64,000 nt of DNA, taken from positions 1 through 64,000 of the forward strand of contig CAMCFJ010000004.1 of assembly GCA_945874105.1 (NCBI GenBank). Direction: 5' to 3'. This document shows, in pieces, positions 26,917 to 38,556 of the stretch. The notes beneath the pieces were generated by a model. It saw only the letters and a list, made by a program, of their open reading frames with translations, did no database searches and had not been told where the DNA came from. The DNA is from Candidatus Nitrotoga sp. CP45 (lineage in GTDB: Bacteria > Pseudomonadota > Gammaproteobacteria > Burkholderiales > Gallionellaceae). Position numbers and translations under genes: made by a program. Within the stretch, counting starts at the first letter, position 1. The number at the start of each line of letters is the position of its first letter.

Positions 26917-28317
26917 TTAACGCCCGTATAGCCTGCGCCCACGGATGCGGGCGCGGTGTGCACTGCGCTCTTCGCTTTCGGTCATCGGCTTGGGAGTCTT
27001 ATTGGCGAATGGATTTTTGCCTGCCTTGAATTCGATCCTGAGCGGAGTTCCTTGCAGTTTGAAGGCAGTACAGAAGGTGCGCTCTAGATAACGGCGGTAA
27101 CTGTCCGGTATTTTGTCCAGCGCGCTGCCATGAATCACGATTAGCGGCGGATTGCTGCCACCTTGGTGAGCGTAACGCATCTTGGGGCGAAACAGGGAAC
27201 GCGGAGGCTGCTGCTTTTCCACTGCGGCTATAAGTACCCGTGTGAGCTGAGGCGTAGGCAGCTTGGCCATGGCGGCGGCATAAGCCTCATCCACCGATTT
27301 CAATATGGCGGGCACGCCATTGCCAAGCAGTGCAGAGATGAAATGCAATTTGGCGAAACTGAGGAAATGCAGCTTGCGATCGATATCGCGTTTAGTCGTC
27401 TCACGTTGGTAGTCGTCCAGCCCGTCCCACTTGTTGACCGCTAGTACCAGTGCCCGCCCCGCTTGCAAAACGAAATCTGCGATATGCGCATCCTGCTCGG
27501 TAATGGTTTGTTGCGCATCTACCACGAGAACTACGACATTGGCGTCTTCTACCGCCTGCAAGGTTTTGATTACGGAAAATTTCTCGACTGCTTCGTCGAC
27601 TTTGCCACGGCGACGAACCCCGGCGGTGTCGATGATGGTGTATTGCTTGCCATCACGTTCAAAGTCAATATAAATACTGTCGCGTGTGGTGCCGGGTTGG
27701 TCAAAGGCAATTACCCGTTCCTCACCTAGAATCGCATTGACCAAGGTGGATTTACCCACGTTGGGGCGGCCGACAATAGCCATCTTCGGGTGATCAGAAT
27801 GATTTTCTACACCTTCAGCCTGAGGTGGTAATTCTTCCAGTGCAAGCTCCACCATTTCAGTGACATTGTCACCATGCGCCGAAGAAATCGGCAACGGCTG
27901 GCCTATTCCCAATTCGAAAAATTCATTGGTAACAGCAGCACGCTGCATGCCTTCAGCCTTGTTGACCAAGAGCATCAGGGGACGCCCGGTTTTGCGCAAT
28001 TGCTCGGCAATAATCCTGTCCTGCGGGGTCAATCCTTGGCGTCCATCAACCAGGAACAACACTAGATCGGCTTCGGCTACAGCTTGCCGCGTTTGCTTAG
28101 CCATTTCATACAGAATACCTTCTTTGGCGACCGGCTCTAAACCGCCGGTATCCACCACTAGAAATGGCCGTTCGCCAACACGCCCGCGACCATAGTGACG
28201 GTCACGCGTTAACCCTGGCAGATCAGCTACCAGAGCATCACGGCTACGCGTAAGACGGTTGAATAAAGTGGATTTCCCCACATTGGGACGACCAACTAAA
28301 ACGAGTGTGGGTAACAT
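26917..28317 (-). CDS. der: Ribosome-assembly GTPase Der (EngA)
   Basis: 466 aa with two tandem GTPase domains and a C-terminal KH-like domain. G1 motifs GRPNVGKST occur near residues 8 and 181. G3/G4 motifs are DTGGL and NKAEG in the first domain and DTAGV and NKWDG in the second. Der is needed for 50S subunit maturation. The next gene upstream on this strand is bamB, a common proteobacterial order. Confidence 0.97.
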   Translation of the reverse strand: MLPTLVLVGRPNVGKSTLFNRLTRSRDALVADLPGLTRDRHYGRGRVGERPFLVVDTGGLEPVAKEGILYEMAKQTRQAVAEADLVLFLVDGRQGLTPQDRIIAEQLRKTGRPLMLLVNKAEGMQRAAVTNEFFELGIGQPLPISSAHGDNVTEMVELALEELPPQAEGVENHSDHPKMAIVGRPNVGKSTLVNAILGEERVIAFDQPGTTRDSIYIDFERDGKQYTIIDTAGVRRRGKVDEAVEKFSVIKTLQAVEDANVVVLVVDAQQTITEQDAHIADFVLQAGRALVLAVNKWDGLDDYQRETTKRDIDRKLHFLSFAKLHFISALLGNGVPAILKSVDEAYAAAMAKLPTPQLTRVLIAAVEKQQPPRSLFRPKMRYAHQGGSNPPLIVIHGSALDKIPDSYRRYLERTFCTAFKLQGTPLRIEFKAGKNPFANKTPKPMTESEERSAHRARIRGRRLYGR

Positions 28318-28342
28318 TTCAGACTTTCAATTAGGGACAAAC

Positions 28343-29491
28343 TTAATGGAGGGTAACCGAATACAAACCACCATTTCGTGTTTGCACCAGCACTCCGCCC
28401 TCCAACTCCATTGGAGCTGTCACGATGGCGCTACCATCGGTCTTGAGTCTTGCCGCCATGCTGCCATCTTCGCGGCTTAGAGCATGCAGATAACCTTCAT
28501 AATCGCCAACCATCAGACGATCCCCGAATGCATAGGGTGCCGAAGTTTGGCGCATGGATAGCTGCTCATTTTTCCAAAAAGAACTTCCACTACTTTTATC
28601 CATCGCCAATACGGCGCCACTGGTATTCGTAAGATAAAGAAAATTATGAAATAGAGTCATGCCCTTATCGCTTGATAGATCCCGGCTCCAAAGCAAATTG
28701 CCTTGTGCCAAGCCATAACATGCCACACGCCCTTGAAATGCCACTGCACAAACCTGTTCGTCATCTAGTGCCGGGGAACTGATGATGTCGCTGATGCGCT
28801 CCAGCTCAGTGTTACCACGCGGTTGAGAGACTACTGTTTCCCATATCACTATGCCAGAACCCAAGCTGATAGCCGCTAATTTGCCAGCGGCGAATCCTGC
28901 GAATACTGTGCCACGTTCAATTACCACTCCCGCATGGCTGCGCACAATCAGCGGTGGTATGGCTTGCTCATACAACCATAGACGCTTGCCATCGGTAACG
29001 TCCAGGCCAGAGAGGCGGCCATCGGCAGTGCGCACCACCACAATGCCATCGACAATTTTTGCGATATTCAACACTTCGCTGGACACTTTGGTTTTCCAAC
29101 GTAATTTACCGTCCGACGCAAAGGCAGCCAATTGACCCTTTCCACCCCCGACCAGCACTAAACCCTCTCCCGCCCCTACCCCAGCAGAAATGGTGAAGCC
29201 GCTGTCGACACGCCACACTTCATTTCCTGTTGCAGGATCGAGTCGGAATAACTCTCCCTTAGCATTTGCGGCATACACTGCATCACTCGTTACGGCTGGC
29301 TGCAGAATATAATTGCCGCCCCCACCGATTTTGTGATGCCAGCGCACATCAAACGTGGCAGTTTGCTTGAATTCAACCAGTTTTGCCGGCTCCTTGCCGG
29401 TCTTATCGCCACCGCTACCGAACCAGCCAGACACAGTGGAGCAGCCTGCCAACATTACAAGTAACAGCAACGTGGCAATGCGTAGAATCAT
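28343..29491 (-). CDS. bamB: Outer-membrane assembly lipoprotein BamB
   Basis: 382 aa with a lipoprotein signal (LLLLVMLAGC, Cys about 16) and a PQQ-like eight-bladed beta-propeller with repeated xxVWRVDS/RLWLYEQ-type blades. It is the scaffold subunit of the BAM complex that folds outer-membrane beta-barrels. It overlaps the yfgM-like gene by 4 bp (ATGA), so they are co-translated. Confidence 0.95.
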   Translation of the reverse strand: MILRIATLLLLVMLAGCSTVSGWFGSGGDKTGKEPAKLVEFKQTATFDVRWHHKIGGGGNYILQPAVTSDAVYAANAKGELFRLDPATGNEVWRVDSGFTISAGVGAGEGLVLVGGGKGQLAAFASDGKLRWKTKVSSEVLNIAKIVDGIVVVRTADGRLSGLDVTDGKRLWLYEQAIPPLIVRSHAGVVIERGTVFAGFAAGKLAAISLGSGIVIWETVVSQPRGNTELERISDIISSPALDDEQVCAVAFQGRVACYGLAQGNLLWSRDLSSDKGMTLFHNFLYLTNTSGAVLAMDKSSGSSFWKNEQLSMRQTSAPYAFGDRLMVGDYEGYLHALSREDGSMAARLKTDGSAIVTAPMELEGGVLVQTRNGGLYSVTLH

Positions 29492-30126
29492 TTAGCGCCT
29501 CCAAGCGCATCCAATTTCATTTGGATCAGCTTGCGATAATTACTTTTGGCATCAGTTTTATTGAACGCAAGCTGGTAAGAGAGACGTGCTTCGTCAGCTT
29601 TACCCTGTGCGTTCAACACGTCGCCCTTAAGGTCGGCATACAAGCCAACGAAAGATTCAGCATGCTTTTCGTCCAGCAGCTTGAGTGCATCAGCATAATT
29701 TTTTTCATCCAGTAATAAACTAGCCAGCTTGAGGCGCGCTACATTCTGTAGTCCGGTCTCGTCAGCATGTTTGATCACCCACTCCAATTGCGATTTTGCG
29801 CGCACCACATCTTTATTTTGAATATTAACCTGTGCCGCCTGCAGAGCCGCTCGCGGCGCGTAAGCGGTAGAACCGAACTTGTCGGTCACTGCTTGCGCGG
29901 CATCATTTATGCGCTTGGGATCGTTGCTGGCAAGCTGTTTGTCCAGTTCTGCATATAATGTACTGGCTTCATCCATCTTCTTATTTTTATATTGCTGCCA
30001 GCCCTGCGTCGCAGCAAAACCGCTTGCAGCCACGGCCAATGCAATCAACAGCCACTTGCCATTGTCTTTCCACCATGCCTTAAACGCATCTACTTGTTCC
30101 TGTTCCTGCGTATCGAGTACTGCCAT
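29488..30126 (-). CDS. yfgM: YfgM-like TPR protein, inner-membrane anchored
   Basis: 212 aa. A cytoplasmic N-terminus (MAVLDTQEQEQVDAFKAWWK), one membrane segment (WLLIALAVAASGFAATQGW) and a periplasmic TPR region fit YfgM, an ancillary partner of the SecYEG translocon and PpiD. It lies between hisS and bamB, its conserved location. Confidence 0.92.
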   Translation of the reverse strand: MAVLDTQEQEQVDAFKAWWKDNGKWLLIALAVAASGFAATQGWQQYKNKKMDEASTLYAELDKQLASNDPKRINDAAQAVTDKFGSTAYAPRAALQAAQVNIQNKDVVRAKSQLEWVIKHADETGLQNVARLKLASLLLDEKNYADALKLLDEKHAESFVGLYADLKGDVLNAQGKADEARLSYQLAFNKTDAKSNYRKLIQMKLDALGGAK

Positions 30127-30131
30127 TTTCT

Positions 30132-31409
30132 CTATCCTTGTTTTATCAGTTCATTAATTTTGGTCGACAATTCGTCAAATGCTACATGCATTTGTTCGCC
30201 ACCTCGTAACGGCTTGAGCGTAGCCAGCCCGGTACTCACCTCATTGTCGCCGAGGATAACTGCAAAGCTTGCATTGCTGGAATCTGCCTTTTTCATCTGC
30301 GACTTAAAGCTTCCGCCACTGCAATGCAACAAAACGCGCAGCCCAAAATCCCTCAAGCGCTCTGCCACCAAGCTCGCCATGCTTTCCGCCATCTCGCCTT
30401 GATGCACCACATAGACATCTAGTGGTGCCGGCGGAGTCTGCATACCATCTTCCTGCAACAGTGCCAACAAGCGTTCAATACCCATGGCAAAACCAGAGGC
30501 CGGTGAAGATTTTCCGCCGATTTGCTCAATCAAGCCGTCAAAACGACCGCCGGCACAGACAGTGCCCTGAGCGCCGAGACGAGTGGCAACCCATTCGAAT
30601 ACCGTGCGATTATAATAATCCAGCCCGCGCACCAAGCGTGGATTTATCTCAAACGCCACTTCATGGCGGTGTAGAATTTTTTGTATCGCCTCGAAATGCT
30701 TGAGCGCATCTTCTTCCAGTTCCTCCATCAGATTGGGCGCAGCCATGATTAATTCTTGCATAGCCGGATTCTTGCTATCAAGGATGCGTAGCGGATTACT
30801 GTGCAAACGACGCGTGGCATCAGCATCCAGCACGCCGCTGTGCTGCTCGAAATAGGCGATCAACTTGGTGCGATGCCGTTGCCGTGCAGCACTATCACCC
30901 AGCGTATTAAGTTGCAATGTGATATCGCGCAAGCCCAGTTTGCGCCACAGGCGAGCGCACATCAGAATCTGTTCGGCATCAATATCCGGGCCAGCGAAGC
31001 CTAATGCTTCCACACCGATCTGGTGAAACTGGCGGTAACGCCCCTTCTGCGGGCGTTCGTGGCGGAACATGGCACCGCTGTAGTACAAACGCTGCGGCGC
31101 ATTGTACAGCAGGCTGTGCTGTAACGCGGCGCGCACGCATGAAGCCGTACCTTCCGGGCGAAGTGTAAGTTGATCGCCATTGAGACTATCTTCAAAGCTG
31201 TACATTTCTTTTTCTACAATATCGGTCACTTCGCCTATCGCACGTTTGAATAGCGCCGTATGTTCCAGCAACGGCATGCGAATGTTACGGTAACCATAAC
31301 CTTCCAGCCAATCGCGCACAGTATCCTCGAACCATAGCCAAAGGCCCGCCTCTTCCGGCAAGATGTCATTCATGCCGCGCACGGCCTGCAACGGGGAATT
31401 GCTACTCAT
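30132..31409 (-). CDS. hisS: Histidyl-tRNA synthetase
   Basis: 425 aa class II synthetase charging tRNA-His. Class II motif 2 ([20 protein letters not shown] region, about 105-125), the histidine-A motif [15 protein letters not shown] (about 260) and motif 3 ([13 protein letters not shown]) are visible, followed by an anticodon-binding domain. It sits 5 bp upstream of yfgM and downstream of ispG. Confidence 0.97.
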   Translation of the reverse strand: MSSNSPLQAVRGMNDILPEEAGLWLWFEDTVRDWLEGYGYRNIRMPLLEHTALFKRAIGEVTDIVEKEMYSFEDSLNGDQLTLRPEGTASCVRAALQHSLLYNAPQRLYYSGAMFRHERPQKGRYRQFHQIGVEALGFAGPDIDAEQILMCARLWRKLGLRDITLQLNTLGDSAARQRHRTKLIAYFEQHSGVLDADATRRLHSNPLRILDSKNPAMQELIMAAPNLMEELEEDALKHFEAIQKILHRHEVAFEINPRLVRGLDYYNRTVFEWVATRLGAQGTVCAGGRFDGLIEQIGGKSSPASGFAMGIERLLALLQEDGMQTPPAPLDVYVVHQGEMAESMASLVAERLRDFGLRVLLHCSGGSFKSQMKKADSSNASFAVILGDNEVSTGLATLKPLRGGEQMHVAFDELSTKINELIKQG

Positions 31410-31491
31410 AAAACGATTAACCTTTACTTCACTTATGACTGAATATGATTAAAGCAGCAATGTCTGAGCGCTGCTTTCAATTATTTGATGC

Positions 31492-32766
31492 TCAATTTAT
31501 TACCTGGATCGGTATGGTTTCAGGATGGGGGCTACCAGTTTCACGCCGCGCGTAGTTGCGCGCCACGTAATCATCCACGATCTGCTTGAACTCGTTGGCA
31601 ATATTGTCGCCACGCAAAGTAACCACTTTTTGACCATCCACATATACCGGCGCTGCAGGATGCTCGTTACTGCCCGGCAGACTGATGCCAATGTTGGCCA
31701 TCTTGCTTTCTCCGGGACCATTCACGATGCAACCCATTACCGCCACTGTCATTTCCTCAGCGCCGCTGTAGAGCTCGCGCCACACCGGCATTTGCTCGCG
31801 CAAATAAGACTGAATACTTTGCGCCAACTCTTGAAAAACCGTGCTGGTGGTACGCCCACAACCGGGGCAGGCAATCACCATAGGCGTAAAGGAGCGCAAA
31901 CCCATCGTTTGCAAAATTTCCTGTGCCACGATTACCTCCTGCGTACGGTCACCACCCGGTTCCGGTGTCAGAGAAATACGTATGGTATCCCCTATTCCTT
32001 CCTGTAGCAGCACGGCAAGCGCGGCGGTGGAGGCGACAATACCCTTGGATCCCATACCAGCTTCGGTCAACCCCAAGTGCAGCGGATAATCACAGCGCAG
32101 TGCCAGTTCACGGTATACCGCGATTAAAGCTTGTACCTCACTCACCTTGCATGACAGCACAATTCGATCATGCGGCAAACCAAGTTTCTCGGCGCGCTGA
32201 GCGCTATCCAGTGCAGACACAATGAGCGCCTCTCGCATTACCTCAGCAGCCTCTTTGGGCTGTAGTGATTTAGCGTTTTCATCCATCATGCGCACGATCA
32301 AATCAGCATCCAGGCTACCCCAGTTCACCCCGATACGCACCGGCTTGGAATAACGACAGGCAGCGTCTATCATCATGGCGAATTGGTCTTCACCCTTGCG
32401 GTTGCGACCGACATTGCCCGGGTTAATCCGATATCCGCCCAGTGTTTGGGCACATTCAGGAAAGTCTGTTAACAGACGATGGCCGTTGTAGTGAAAATCG
32501 CCCACCAAGGGCACATTACAATTCATTTGGTCGAGCAGCTCGCGAATGCGAGGCACCTGTGCGGCTGCTTCGGCGGTATTGACAGTAATTCGCACCAACT
32601 CGGAACCCGCTTGTGCAAGCTCAAACACTTGGCGCGCGGTACCTATGGCATCGACAGTATCAGTATTGGTCATGGACTGCACCACGATAGGGGCACCGCC
32701 ACCTATGGCGACATTACCCACCATGACACGCTGCGTACTACGACGCGGAATGGGATGCTGGCTCAT
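31492..32766 (-). CDS. ispG: 4-hydroxy-3-methylbut-2-en-1-yl diphosphate synthase
   Basis: 424 aa Fe-S enzyme of the MEP isoprenoid pathway (MEcPP to HMBPP). The N-terminal TIM barrel begins [20 protein letters not shown]. The C-terminal [4Fe-4S] domain has Cys in [10 protein letters not shown] and [11 protein letters not shown]. It is longer than Gram-positive forms, as in other proteobacteria with an expanded middle. It follows rodZ with 2 bp spacing. Confidence 0.97.
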   Translation of the reverse strand: MSQHPIPRRSTQRVMVGNVAIGGGAPIVVQSMTNTDTVDAIGTARQVFELAQAGSELVRITVNTAEAAAQVPRIRELLDQMNCNVPLVGDFHYNGHRLLTDFPECAQTLGGYRINPGNVGRNRKGEDQFAMMIDAACRYSKPVRIGVNWGSLDADLIVRMMDENAKSLQPKEAAEVMREALIVSALDSAQRAEKLGLPHDRIVLSCKVSEVQALIAVYRELALRCDYPLHLGLTEAGMGSKGIVASTAALAVLLQEGIGDTIRISLTPEPGGDRTQEVIVAQEILQTMGLRSFTPMVIACPGCGRTTSTVFQELAQSIQSYLREQMPVWRELYSGAEEMTVAVMGCIVNGPGESKMANIGISLPGSNEHPAAPVYVDGQKVVTLRGDNIANEFKQIVDDYVARNYARRETGSPHPETIPIQVIN

Positions 32767-32768
32767 AT

Positions 32769-33560
32769 CTACTCCAACGTGAGGTGCGCGGTTTCGCCAT
32801 TGTAAAAAGGCGTGAGTTCAACGAGCTTCCCCTGATAATATAGATGCACTCCATCGATATTACCAATAACCACGGAAAACGGTGGCTTGCCTTTCAGATG
32901 TTGTTCGCTGCCGCTCGAATTAAGTTGTGACAGCAATATCTTGCCTTCATTGTCAGTCACTTTCACCCAGGAATCTGCATCAAAAGTCAGTCGGATAGAG
33001 CCGGATTGCTTGGATACATCGTTTGATTTTGTAGACGGCGGCACTGCTATCACCACAGAAGCGGGGGTAGGCATGCCACCTGGCAACTCTAATGTTTCCA
33101 CCGAAGCATGCGGCGTAATCGGTTTGCTTTGGTTCAACCAGACAAAGAGTCCCCATATGATCGCGACGACAACAAGACCGATCGCCAACCAGACGATCTT
33201 GAGCCTGCGCATTGCGTAGGTATTTGGAAATGGTACTTCAATCGCAATGCTTGCAGTAGGTATAGAGGACTGCGCAGGCGCTATTGGCAGTGCCGCCAGC
33301 AAGGGCTCAGGATCCAATTTCAATAGCTTGGCATAACTGCGTACGAAGCGGCGAACAAAGGAAATTTCCGGCAGACAAGTAAAATTGTCCGCCTCCAGTG
33401 TCTCAATTTGGCGTGATGCAAACTTGAGACGACTTCCCACATCGGCAACGCTCAGCCCAAGTTGTTCGCGTGCCTCACGCAGCGCCGCACCCACGCTGAA
33501 CGGCCGCGCCTCAACACTGCTGGAAGCATCACTTAAACTATTTTCCGATGAATTATCCAC
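32769..33560 (-). CDS. rodZ: RodZ-like cytoskeletal helix-turn-helix membrane protein
   Basis: 263 aa: cytoplasmic HTH_25 domain ([19 protein letters not shown]..., about 22-95), one membrane segment (about 123-143, [20 protein letters not shown]) and a periplasmic DUF4115 domain ([15 protein letters not shown]...). RodZ links MreB filaments to the elongation machinery. It overlaps pilW by one base, in the usual pilW-rodZ-ispG-hisS order. Confidence 0.93.
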   Translation of the reverse strand: MDNSSENSLSDASSSVEARPFSVGAALREAREQLGLSVADVGSRLKFASRQIETLEADNFTCLPEISFVRRFVRSYAKLLKLDPEPLLAALPIAPAQSSIPTASIAIEVPFPNTYAMRRLKIVWLAIGLVVVAIIWGLFVWLNQSKPITPHASVETLELPGGMPTPASVVIAVPPSTKSNDVSKQSGSIRLTFDADSWVKVTDNEGKILLSQLNSSGSEQHLKGKPPFSVVIGNIDGVHLYYQGKLVELTPFYNGETAHLTLE

Positions 33561-34348
33561 TATTGCCTATACAGCATTAGCTGAGTTTCACGTGCATCAG
33601 GAAAGTTTTTACGCAATTGCATCGCATAGCTATTTTCCGCGACTCTATCACCCAGCTTACGTTCAATGCGTAATGCGAGCCATAGGTTTTCAGCTGTCAA
33701 AGGGGATACGTTATTCCGTTTATAGAGCATGAAATAGGATTTCGCCCCCGCATAATCCTCCTTAATAAAGTTCAAATTGGCCAGTCCCAGCAGTGCTTCC
33801 GGCATATTGGGTTGGGCAATTAGCGCTTTTTTAAAAAACTCTTCAGCGTCTTTCGCATTGCCAGCCTTCATGGAACACGAGCCTGCATTCACATAAGCTC
33901 TCTCCGGAGTAGAGTAAAGTGGATTCTTTAGCGCGGCCATGAAGTGTTTAATGGAATCCAGTTCCTTGCCTCGCTTACAAAGAAACCAGCCATAATTGTT
34001 ATGTGCGCCTGGATCGGTGCTATTCAAACGCAAGCTGTGCTGAAAATCCTCGTCTGCCTGCTGATCGTCATGCAAAGCCATGCGCACAAGGCCGCGCACG
34101 CTGTAAGCCTGTGCATAGTCGGGTTTATACCGTAGCGCTAAAGATAGCTCTTCCAATGCCACCCCGAGTTGTCCACGGTCATAATATTGTGCAGCCAGTT
34201 CAGTATGTATTCTGGCGCTGGACTCTTCCCGCGAAACATTATGCTGCGGCGTACTGCCGTATCCACCATCAGGGGGCGCAACACATCCTGCCATACTTGA
34301 GGCAAGCAGAAAAAAGCTCAACCCTCTCATGCGTGAAAAAAATTTCAT
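33560..34348 (-). CDS. pilW: Type IV pilus assembly TPR lipoprotein PilW/PilF
   Basis: 262 aa with a lipoprotein signal ([13 protein letters not shown], Cys about 22) and about five TPR repeats ([42 protein letters not shown], and so on). It is the pilotin needed for PilQ secretin multimerisation. It overlaps rlmN by 4 bp. Confidence 0.92.
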   Translation of the reverse strand: MKFFSRMRGLSFFLLASSMAGCVAPPDGGYGSTPQHNVSREESSARIHTELAAQYYDRGQLGVALEELSLALRYKPDYAQAYSVRGLVRMALHDDQQADEDFQHSLRLNSTDPGAHNNYGWFLCKRGKELDSIKHFMAALKNPLYSTPERAYVNAGSCSMKAGNAKDAEEFFKKALIAQPNMPEALLGLANLNFIKEDYAGAKSYFMLYKRNNVSPLTAENLWLALRIERKLGDRVAENSYAMQLRKNFPDARETQLMLYRQ

Positions 34349-35427
34349 GTGCGGACCTCTAGTAATTGCTGCGTTCTCTTGGTTTTATCCTGGACCTGCC
34401 CGGCCAGTTGTCCGCAGGCTGCGGCAATATCATCACCCCGTGTTTTTCGTATAGTAGTAACGATATCGGCCTGCACCAGCACATCACGAAACCTGGCTAT
34501 GGCATCAGCATTGGAACGGCGGTAATGCGTCTGCGGAAAGGGATTGAACGGTATCAGATTAAATTTGCACGGCACATCACGCACCAACGCAACCAGTTCA
34601 TGCGCTTGCTGTACGCTGTCGTTCACACCTTCCAGCATCACATATTCGAAAGTGACAAAATCACGTGGAGCGCGTTCCAGATAACGTTGGCATGCTGCCA
34701 ATAATACGCGCAAAGGGTACTTCTGGTTGATCGGCACCAGCACATCGCGCAAACTGTCGTTGGATGCATGCAACGACACCGCCAGCGCTACTGGGCATTC
34801 CTCACGCAGCCTGTCCATCGCCGGTACGATGCCGGAAGTGGACAAAGTCACACGACGTCGAGACAAGCCATAAGCATTATCGTCCAGCATCAGACGCAAG
34901 GCGCTTACCGTATTATCGAAATTCAGCAACGGCTCGCCCATACCCATCATCACTACATTAGTGACTGGCCACTTGCCATCAAAATCTTTGCCAATCTGAC
35001 GGTTGGCCCACCACAATTGACCAATAATTTCGGCCACGCTCAAATTTCGGTTGAAACCTTGTTTGCCGGTCGAACAGAACGAGCAGTTAAGCGCGCAACC
35101 CGCCTGCGTTGAGACGCACAGTGTGCCGCGACCTGCCTCTGGAATAAAAACCGATTCCACTGCATTGCCCGTACCAACGTCCAACAACCATTTACGCGTT
35201 CCATCAGCAGAAATTTCGTCGCGCATCACCTGTGGTGCAGCCACATAAGCTTGCTGCTGCAGCTTCTCGCGCAACAAAACAGCGATGTCGGTCATCGCTG
35301 AAAAATCCGGCTCTCCCACTTTGTGCACCCAACGCAATATCTGGCGAGCACGGAAGGGCTTCTCACCCATCGAAGCAAACCAGGCGGTAAGTTGCTGACC
35401 ATCAAAGTCAAGAAGGTTTTCGGACAT
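34345..35427 (-). CDS. rlmN: 23S rRNA/tRNA adenine-C2 methyltransferase RlmN
   Basis: 360 aa radical SAM enzyme methylating A2503 of 23S rRNA and A37 of some tRNAs. The radical SAM motif is [11 protein letters not shown] (Cys triad, about 106-113). The methyl-carrying Cys is in the C-terminal part (AACGQLAGQ). I chose the ATG at 35427 ([12 protein letters not shown]) because AAAGG lies 8-9 nt upstream; the open frame extends to 35475 without such support. Confidence 0.96.
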   Translation of the reverse strand: MSENLLDFDGQQLTAWFASMGEKPFRARQILRWVHKVGEPDFSAMTDIAVLLREKLQQQAYVAAPQVMRDEISADGTRKWLLDVGTGNAVESVFIPEAGRGTLCVSTQAGCALNCSFCSTGKQGFNRNLSVAEIIGQLWWANRQIGKDFDGKWPVTNVVMMGMGEPLLNFDNTVSALRLMLDDNAYGLSRRRVTLSTSGIVPAMDRLREECPVALAVSLHASNDSLRDVLVPINQKYPLRVLLAACQRYLERAPRDFVTFEYVMLEGVNDSVQQAHELVALVRDVPCKFNLIPFNPFPQTHYRRSNADAIARFRDVLVQADIVTTIRKTRGDDIAAACGQLAGQVQDKTKRTQQLLEVRT

Positions 35428-35524
35428 CAGATGACCTTTAAAAATTACGCCATCCCCGCGACGGCGAGAATACAAATTCTGTATTTTTTATAGGGGCTCT
35501 CAATTTAGCGCGGGTTCACGTCCA

Positions 35525-35574
35525 TAATAGCCTGAACGCTTCATAAATTCGCGTATTGATCGCGCAGGCTATTA
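35525..35574. repeat. Inverted repeat between ndk and rlmN
   Basis: TAATAGCCTG (35525-35534) and CAGGCTATTA (35565-35574) form a perfect 10-bp stem around a 30-nt loop that can fold further. It may attenuate or terminate ndk transcription before rlmN. Confidence 0.5.
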
Positions 35575-35657
35575 CTTGGCAAACGATAATCTGAAGGAGC
35601 AGCCTAGATAAAACATTACAGAGCAAACCTAAATGGCTTGCAGAAGAGCGAGTTAAC

Positions 35658-36077
35658 TTATGAAGCTTTCAGATCAGGAAAAAAATAAGCAATTTCTACT
35701 GCAGCAGCCTCCGCTGAATCCGAACCATGTACTGCATTTGCGTCAATGCTGTCAGCAAAATCGGCGCGAATGCTACCCTTCTCAGCTTTTTTTGGATCCG
35801 TGGCTCCCATTAAATCGCGATTTTTTGCAATCGCATTTTCGCCTTTTAATGCCTGCACCATCACTGAACCAGAAATCATGAAATCCACCAAATCCTTAAA
35901 GAATGGACGCTCGCGATGTACGGCATAAAAATTTTCTGCTTCGGTACGCGACATCTGAACCATGCGTGCTGCAATCACTTTTAATCCAGCATTTTCAAAA
36001 CGGGTGTAAATCTGACCAATAACATTTTTAGCAACGGCATCAGGTTTAATTATTGACAAGGTACGTTCAACAGCCAT
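35658..36077 (-). CDS. ndk: Nucleoside diphosphate kinase
   Basis: 139 aa. Balances NTP pools by phosphotransfer through an active-site His, seen in [12 protein letters not shown] (about 115). The N-terminus [18 protein letters not shown] is canonical and GGAG lies 8 nt upstream, so the ATG at 36077 is the start rather than the earlier ATG at 36104. Confidence 0.97.
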   Translation of the reverse strand: MAVERTLSIIKPDAVAKNVIGQIYTRFENAGLKVIAARMVQMSRTEAENFYAVHRERPFFKDLVDFMISGSVMVQALKGENAIAKNRDLMGATDPKKAEKGSIRADFADSIDANAVHGSDSAEAAAVEIAYFFPDLKAS

Positions 36078-36198
36078 GCTACTTTCTCCAATGGTAATTA
36101 ACAATCAAGTTACGGATTTTAACAGGCTTTGCAGCTTTTGTTATGGAACAAAACCAAACTCACAACAGAACTAAAAAAATTTAAATTATTTATGCAAA

Positions 36199-36224
36199 TA
36201 AAAAAGCCGCTAGCAGGCGGCTTA
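36199..36224 (-). terminator. Rho-independent terminator after tRNA-Val
   Basis: On the minus strand, AGCCGC-CTGCTA-GCGGCT is followed by a run of T, directly downstream of the tRNA gene. Confidence 0.85.
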
Positions 36225-36257
36225 GGGAATTGTAGAGAGGCATTGTTTTTGTTTGTT

Positions 36258-36334
36258 TGGTAGGCGCGATTGGACTCGAACCAACGACCCCCACCATGTC
36301 AAGGTGGTGCTCTAACCAGCTGAGCTACGCGCCT
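36258..36334 (-). tRNA. tRNA-Val (GAC)
   Basis: 77 nt with a 7-bp acceptor stem (AGGCGCG with CGCGCCT), D arm, anticodon loop TTGACAT giving anticodon GAC, T loop TTCGAGT, and an encoded 3' CCA. Confidence 0.97.
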
Positions 36335-36531
36335 GTGCAAGGCGTAGCATTGTAACTGAATTTCAAACCCGGTTCAAATTTTGCGCCCAAAGTGATAGCC
36401 CAAAGTAGTAATGTCCCCTTTCTCCAAGACCGGGCAAATCTATTTGTTGCTCACATTATTAGTCGCACGAGCGGCAAGGTGGCGTAAAATATGCACTCTG
36501 TTTTTTGACTAAAAATTACTGATTAATAATT

Positions 36532-37923
36532 ATGACCATACGTACTCGTTTCGCGCCTAGCCCCACGGGTTATCTGCATATCGGCGGCGCCCGCACTGCA
36601 CTGTTCTCTTGGGCTTACGCCCGCAAGCATGGTGGCACTTTTATTCTGCGCATAGAAGATACTGATGTAGAACGTTCCACACCTGAGGCTGTGCAAGCCA
36701 TTCTGGATGGCATGGCTTGGCTTAATCTGAGCTATGACGAAGGCCCGTTCTATCAAATGCAGTGTATGGCGCGATATAAAGAGGTTATCCAGCATATGCT
36801 GGCGCGGGGGTTAGCCTATTACTGCTACGCCTCGCCAAGTGAACTGGATGCTATGCGTGAAGCCCAACGTGCAAGTGGTGAAAAACCACGTTACGACGGT
36901 CGCTGGCGTCCAGAATCCGACAAGGCATTGCCTGAACCACCCGCTGAAACGATGCCAGTGGTGCGCTTCAAGAATCCTGCCAAGGGAGTGGTAGCGTGGG
37001 TAGATTTGGTGAAAGGGCTTATTGAATTTGACAATGGAGAGTTGGACGATCTCATCATTGCCCGAGCCGATGGCACGCCTACCTATAATTTTTGCGTAGT
37101 CGTGGATGATTGGGATATGGGCATTACGCACGTGATACGCGGCGATGACCATGTCAACAATACGCCACGTCAGATCAACATACTCAAGGCATTGGGCGCC
37201 AATGTGCCTCAGTACGCGCATCTGTCGATGATATTAGGTGACGACGGGCAGAAGCTGTCCAAGCGCCATGGCGCGGTTAGCGTGATGCAATATGATGAAG
37301 AGGGTTATCTGCCGGAAGCAGTGATTAATTACCTGGCAAGACTGGGATGGTCGCACGGTAATGATGAGGTTTTTTCGGTGGAGCAGTTTTGCACCTGGTT
37401 CGACCTCGACCATATCACGCCATCTGCAGCACAATTTAATACAGAGAAATTAAACTGGCTCAACCAGCATTACTTAAAGCAGGCCGATAATGCGCGGCTT
37501 GTTGCACTAATACGTCCGCGCTTGGAAGCACGGGGCGTGTTAGTGGGCGCCGAACCAGCATTGGAAGCCATCATTACCCTTTATAAAGAGCGAGTCGTAA
37601 CCCTCAATGAATTGGCGGATGCAGCAGAAGTGTTTTATATCGACTTGCATCCCAATCAGGAATTGCTGAATGCCCAGCTATCGGCTGAAGCGATACCTGC
37701 TTTGCAGGAGCTGGCGGAGCGCCTAAAAGATGTAGCATGGGAAGCTACGGCGATTGGAGCGACGATCAAGGAAATAGTAAGCAAGCATGGCTTGAAAATG
37801 CCCAAGTTGGCGATGCCGTTGCGCGTAATGCTCACTGGGCAAACCCAGACTCCCTCGGTAGATGCAGTATTAACGCTGTTTTCGCGCGAGGTCGTATTGG
37901 CTCGTATGGCACGGCATCTTTAA
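36532..37923 (+). CDS. gltX: Glutamyl-tRNA synthetase
   Basis: 463 aa class I synthetase. HIGH-type motif in [15 protein letters not shown] (about 9-22) and KMSKS-type motif [10 protein letters not shown] (about 242). Attaches glutamate to tRNA-Glu. A tRNA-Glu gene lies 160 bp downstream on the same strand, a frequent arrangement. About 195 bp of gene-free DNA precede it after the divergent tRNA-Val. Confidence 0.97.
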   Translation: MTIRTRFAPSPTGYLHIGGARTALFSWAYARKHGGTFILRIEDTDVERSTPEAVQAILDGMAWLNLSYDEGPFYQMQCMARYKEVIQHMLARGLAYYCYASPSELDAMREAQRASGEKPRYDGRWRPESDKALPEPPAETMPVVRFKNPAKGVVAWVDLVKGLIEFDNGELDDLIIARADGTPTYNFCVVVDDWDMGITHVIRGDDHVNNTPRQINILKALGANVPQYAHLSMILGDDGQKLSKRHGAVSVMQYDEEGYLPEAVINYLARLGWSHGNDEVFSVEQFCTWFDLDHITPSAAQFNTEKLNWLNQHYLKQADNARLVALIRPRLEARGVLVGAEPALEAIITLYKERVVTLNELADAAEVFYIDLHPNQELLNAQLSAEAIPALQELAERLKDVAWEATAIGATIKEIVSKHGLKMPKLAMPLRVMLTGQTQTPSVDAVLTLFSREVVLARMARHL

Positions 37924-37984
37924 GACTTACCGGGTATTCAGCTTTACAAGGATAGGCTCGATCATTATAATGCGCGCACATTTT

Positions 37985-38060
<76 letters not shown>

Positions 38061-38083
38061 AAATGGCATCACCAAGCCCTTTA

Positions 38084-38159
38084 GTCCCCATCGTCTAGAG
38101 GCCTAGGACACCGCCCTTTCACGGCGGTAACACGAGTTCGAATCTCGTTGGGGACGCCA
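38084..38159 (+). tRNA. tRNA-Glu (TTC)
   Basis: 76 nt. Acceptor GTCCCCA pairs with TGGGGAC, the anticodon loop CTTTCAC gives TTC, and CCA is encoded. It lies 23 nt after tRNA-Ala and is likely co-transcribed with it. Confidence 0.97.
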
Positions 38160-38164
38160 AACAA

Positions 38165-38197
38165 ATAAATAGCCCGCAGAGATGCAGGCTATTTTTA
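38165..38197 (+). terminator. Terminator after the tRNA-Ala/Glu pair
   Basis: AATAGCCCGCA and TGCAGGCTATT form a near-perfect stem (with bulges) followed by a T-rich tract. Confidence 0.8.
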
Positions 38198-38238
38198 TTT
38201 TAGAAGCGCTATCAGACTCTTGAGGTCGCCAAATAAAT

Positions 38239-38271
38239 AAAGTGTTGCGGAATTTTATTACGCAACACTTT
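38239..38271. terminator. Hairpin terminator, probably for the small lysine-rich gene
   Basis: AAAGTGTTGCG (38239-38249) and CGCAACACTTT (38261-38271) form a perfect 11-bp stem. It lies about 70 bp beyond the stop of the minus-strand small gene and could serve both strands. Confidence 0.75.
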
Positions 38272-38342
38272 TAAAGATTCAATTGCAGATTGTGGCAATG
38301 TCAAAAAATAGCAGATTTTCTAAAAATACGCTGATGCTGGAC

Positions 38343-38456
38343 TTATCCTTGACGCGTCTTTTCATCTTTTTTGATCTTCTTTGCAGCCTTTTTTTCCTTC
38401 ATTGTTTTGGCCGGTTCCTTCTTGACTGTCTTTTTACTTTCTTGACCTTTACTCAT
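38343..38456 (-). CDS. Small lysine-rich basic protein (37 aa)
   Basis: Starts MSKGQESKKTVKKEPAKTMK and is almost half lysine, with no membrane segment. AAGGAG lies 7 nt before the ATG, a near-ideal ribosome site, and the gene ends at a TAA before the terminator. Similar tiny basic proteins occur in related betaproteobacteria with no known role; nucleic-acid binding is a guess from charge. It is too short for ordinary ORF filters. HU is encoded about 100 bp upstream on the same strand. Confidence 0.8.
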   Translation of the reverse strand: MSKGQESKKTVKKEPAKTMKEKKAAKKIKKDEKTRQG

Positions 38457-38556
38457 AATTTTACTCCTTGATAATATTGAAATTATAAAGAATAACTCTG
38501 CAGCTGGTTAACGTATCCACCCCCCGCAGATCTTGGCAATTTTATAGAATATCGTG

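Noticed and set aside
38283..38471. Plus-strand 62-aa frame rich in Phe and Leu
   Set aside because: It is the antisense shadow of the lysine-rich small gene, which has the proper ribosome site.
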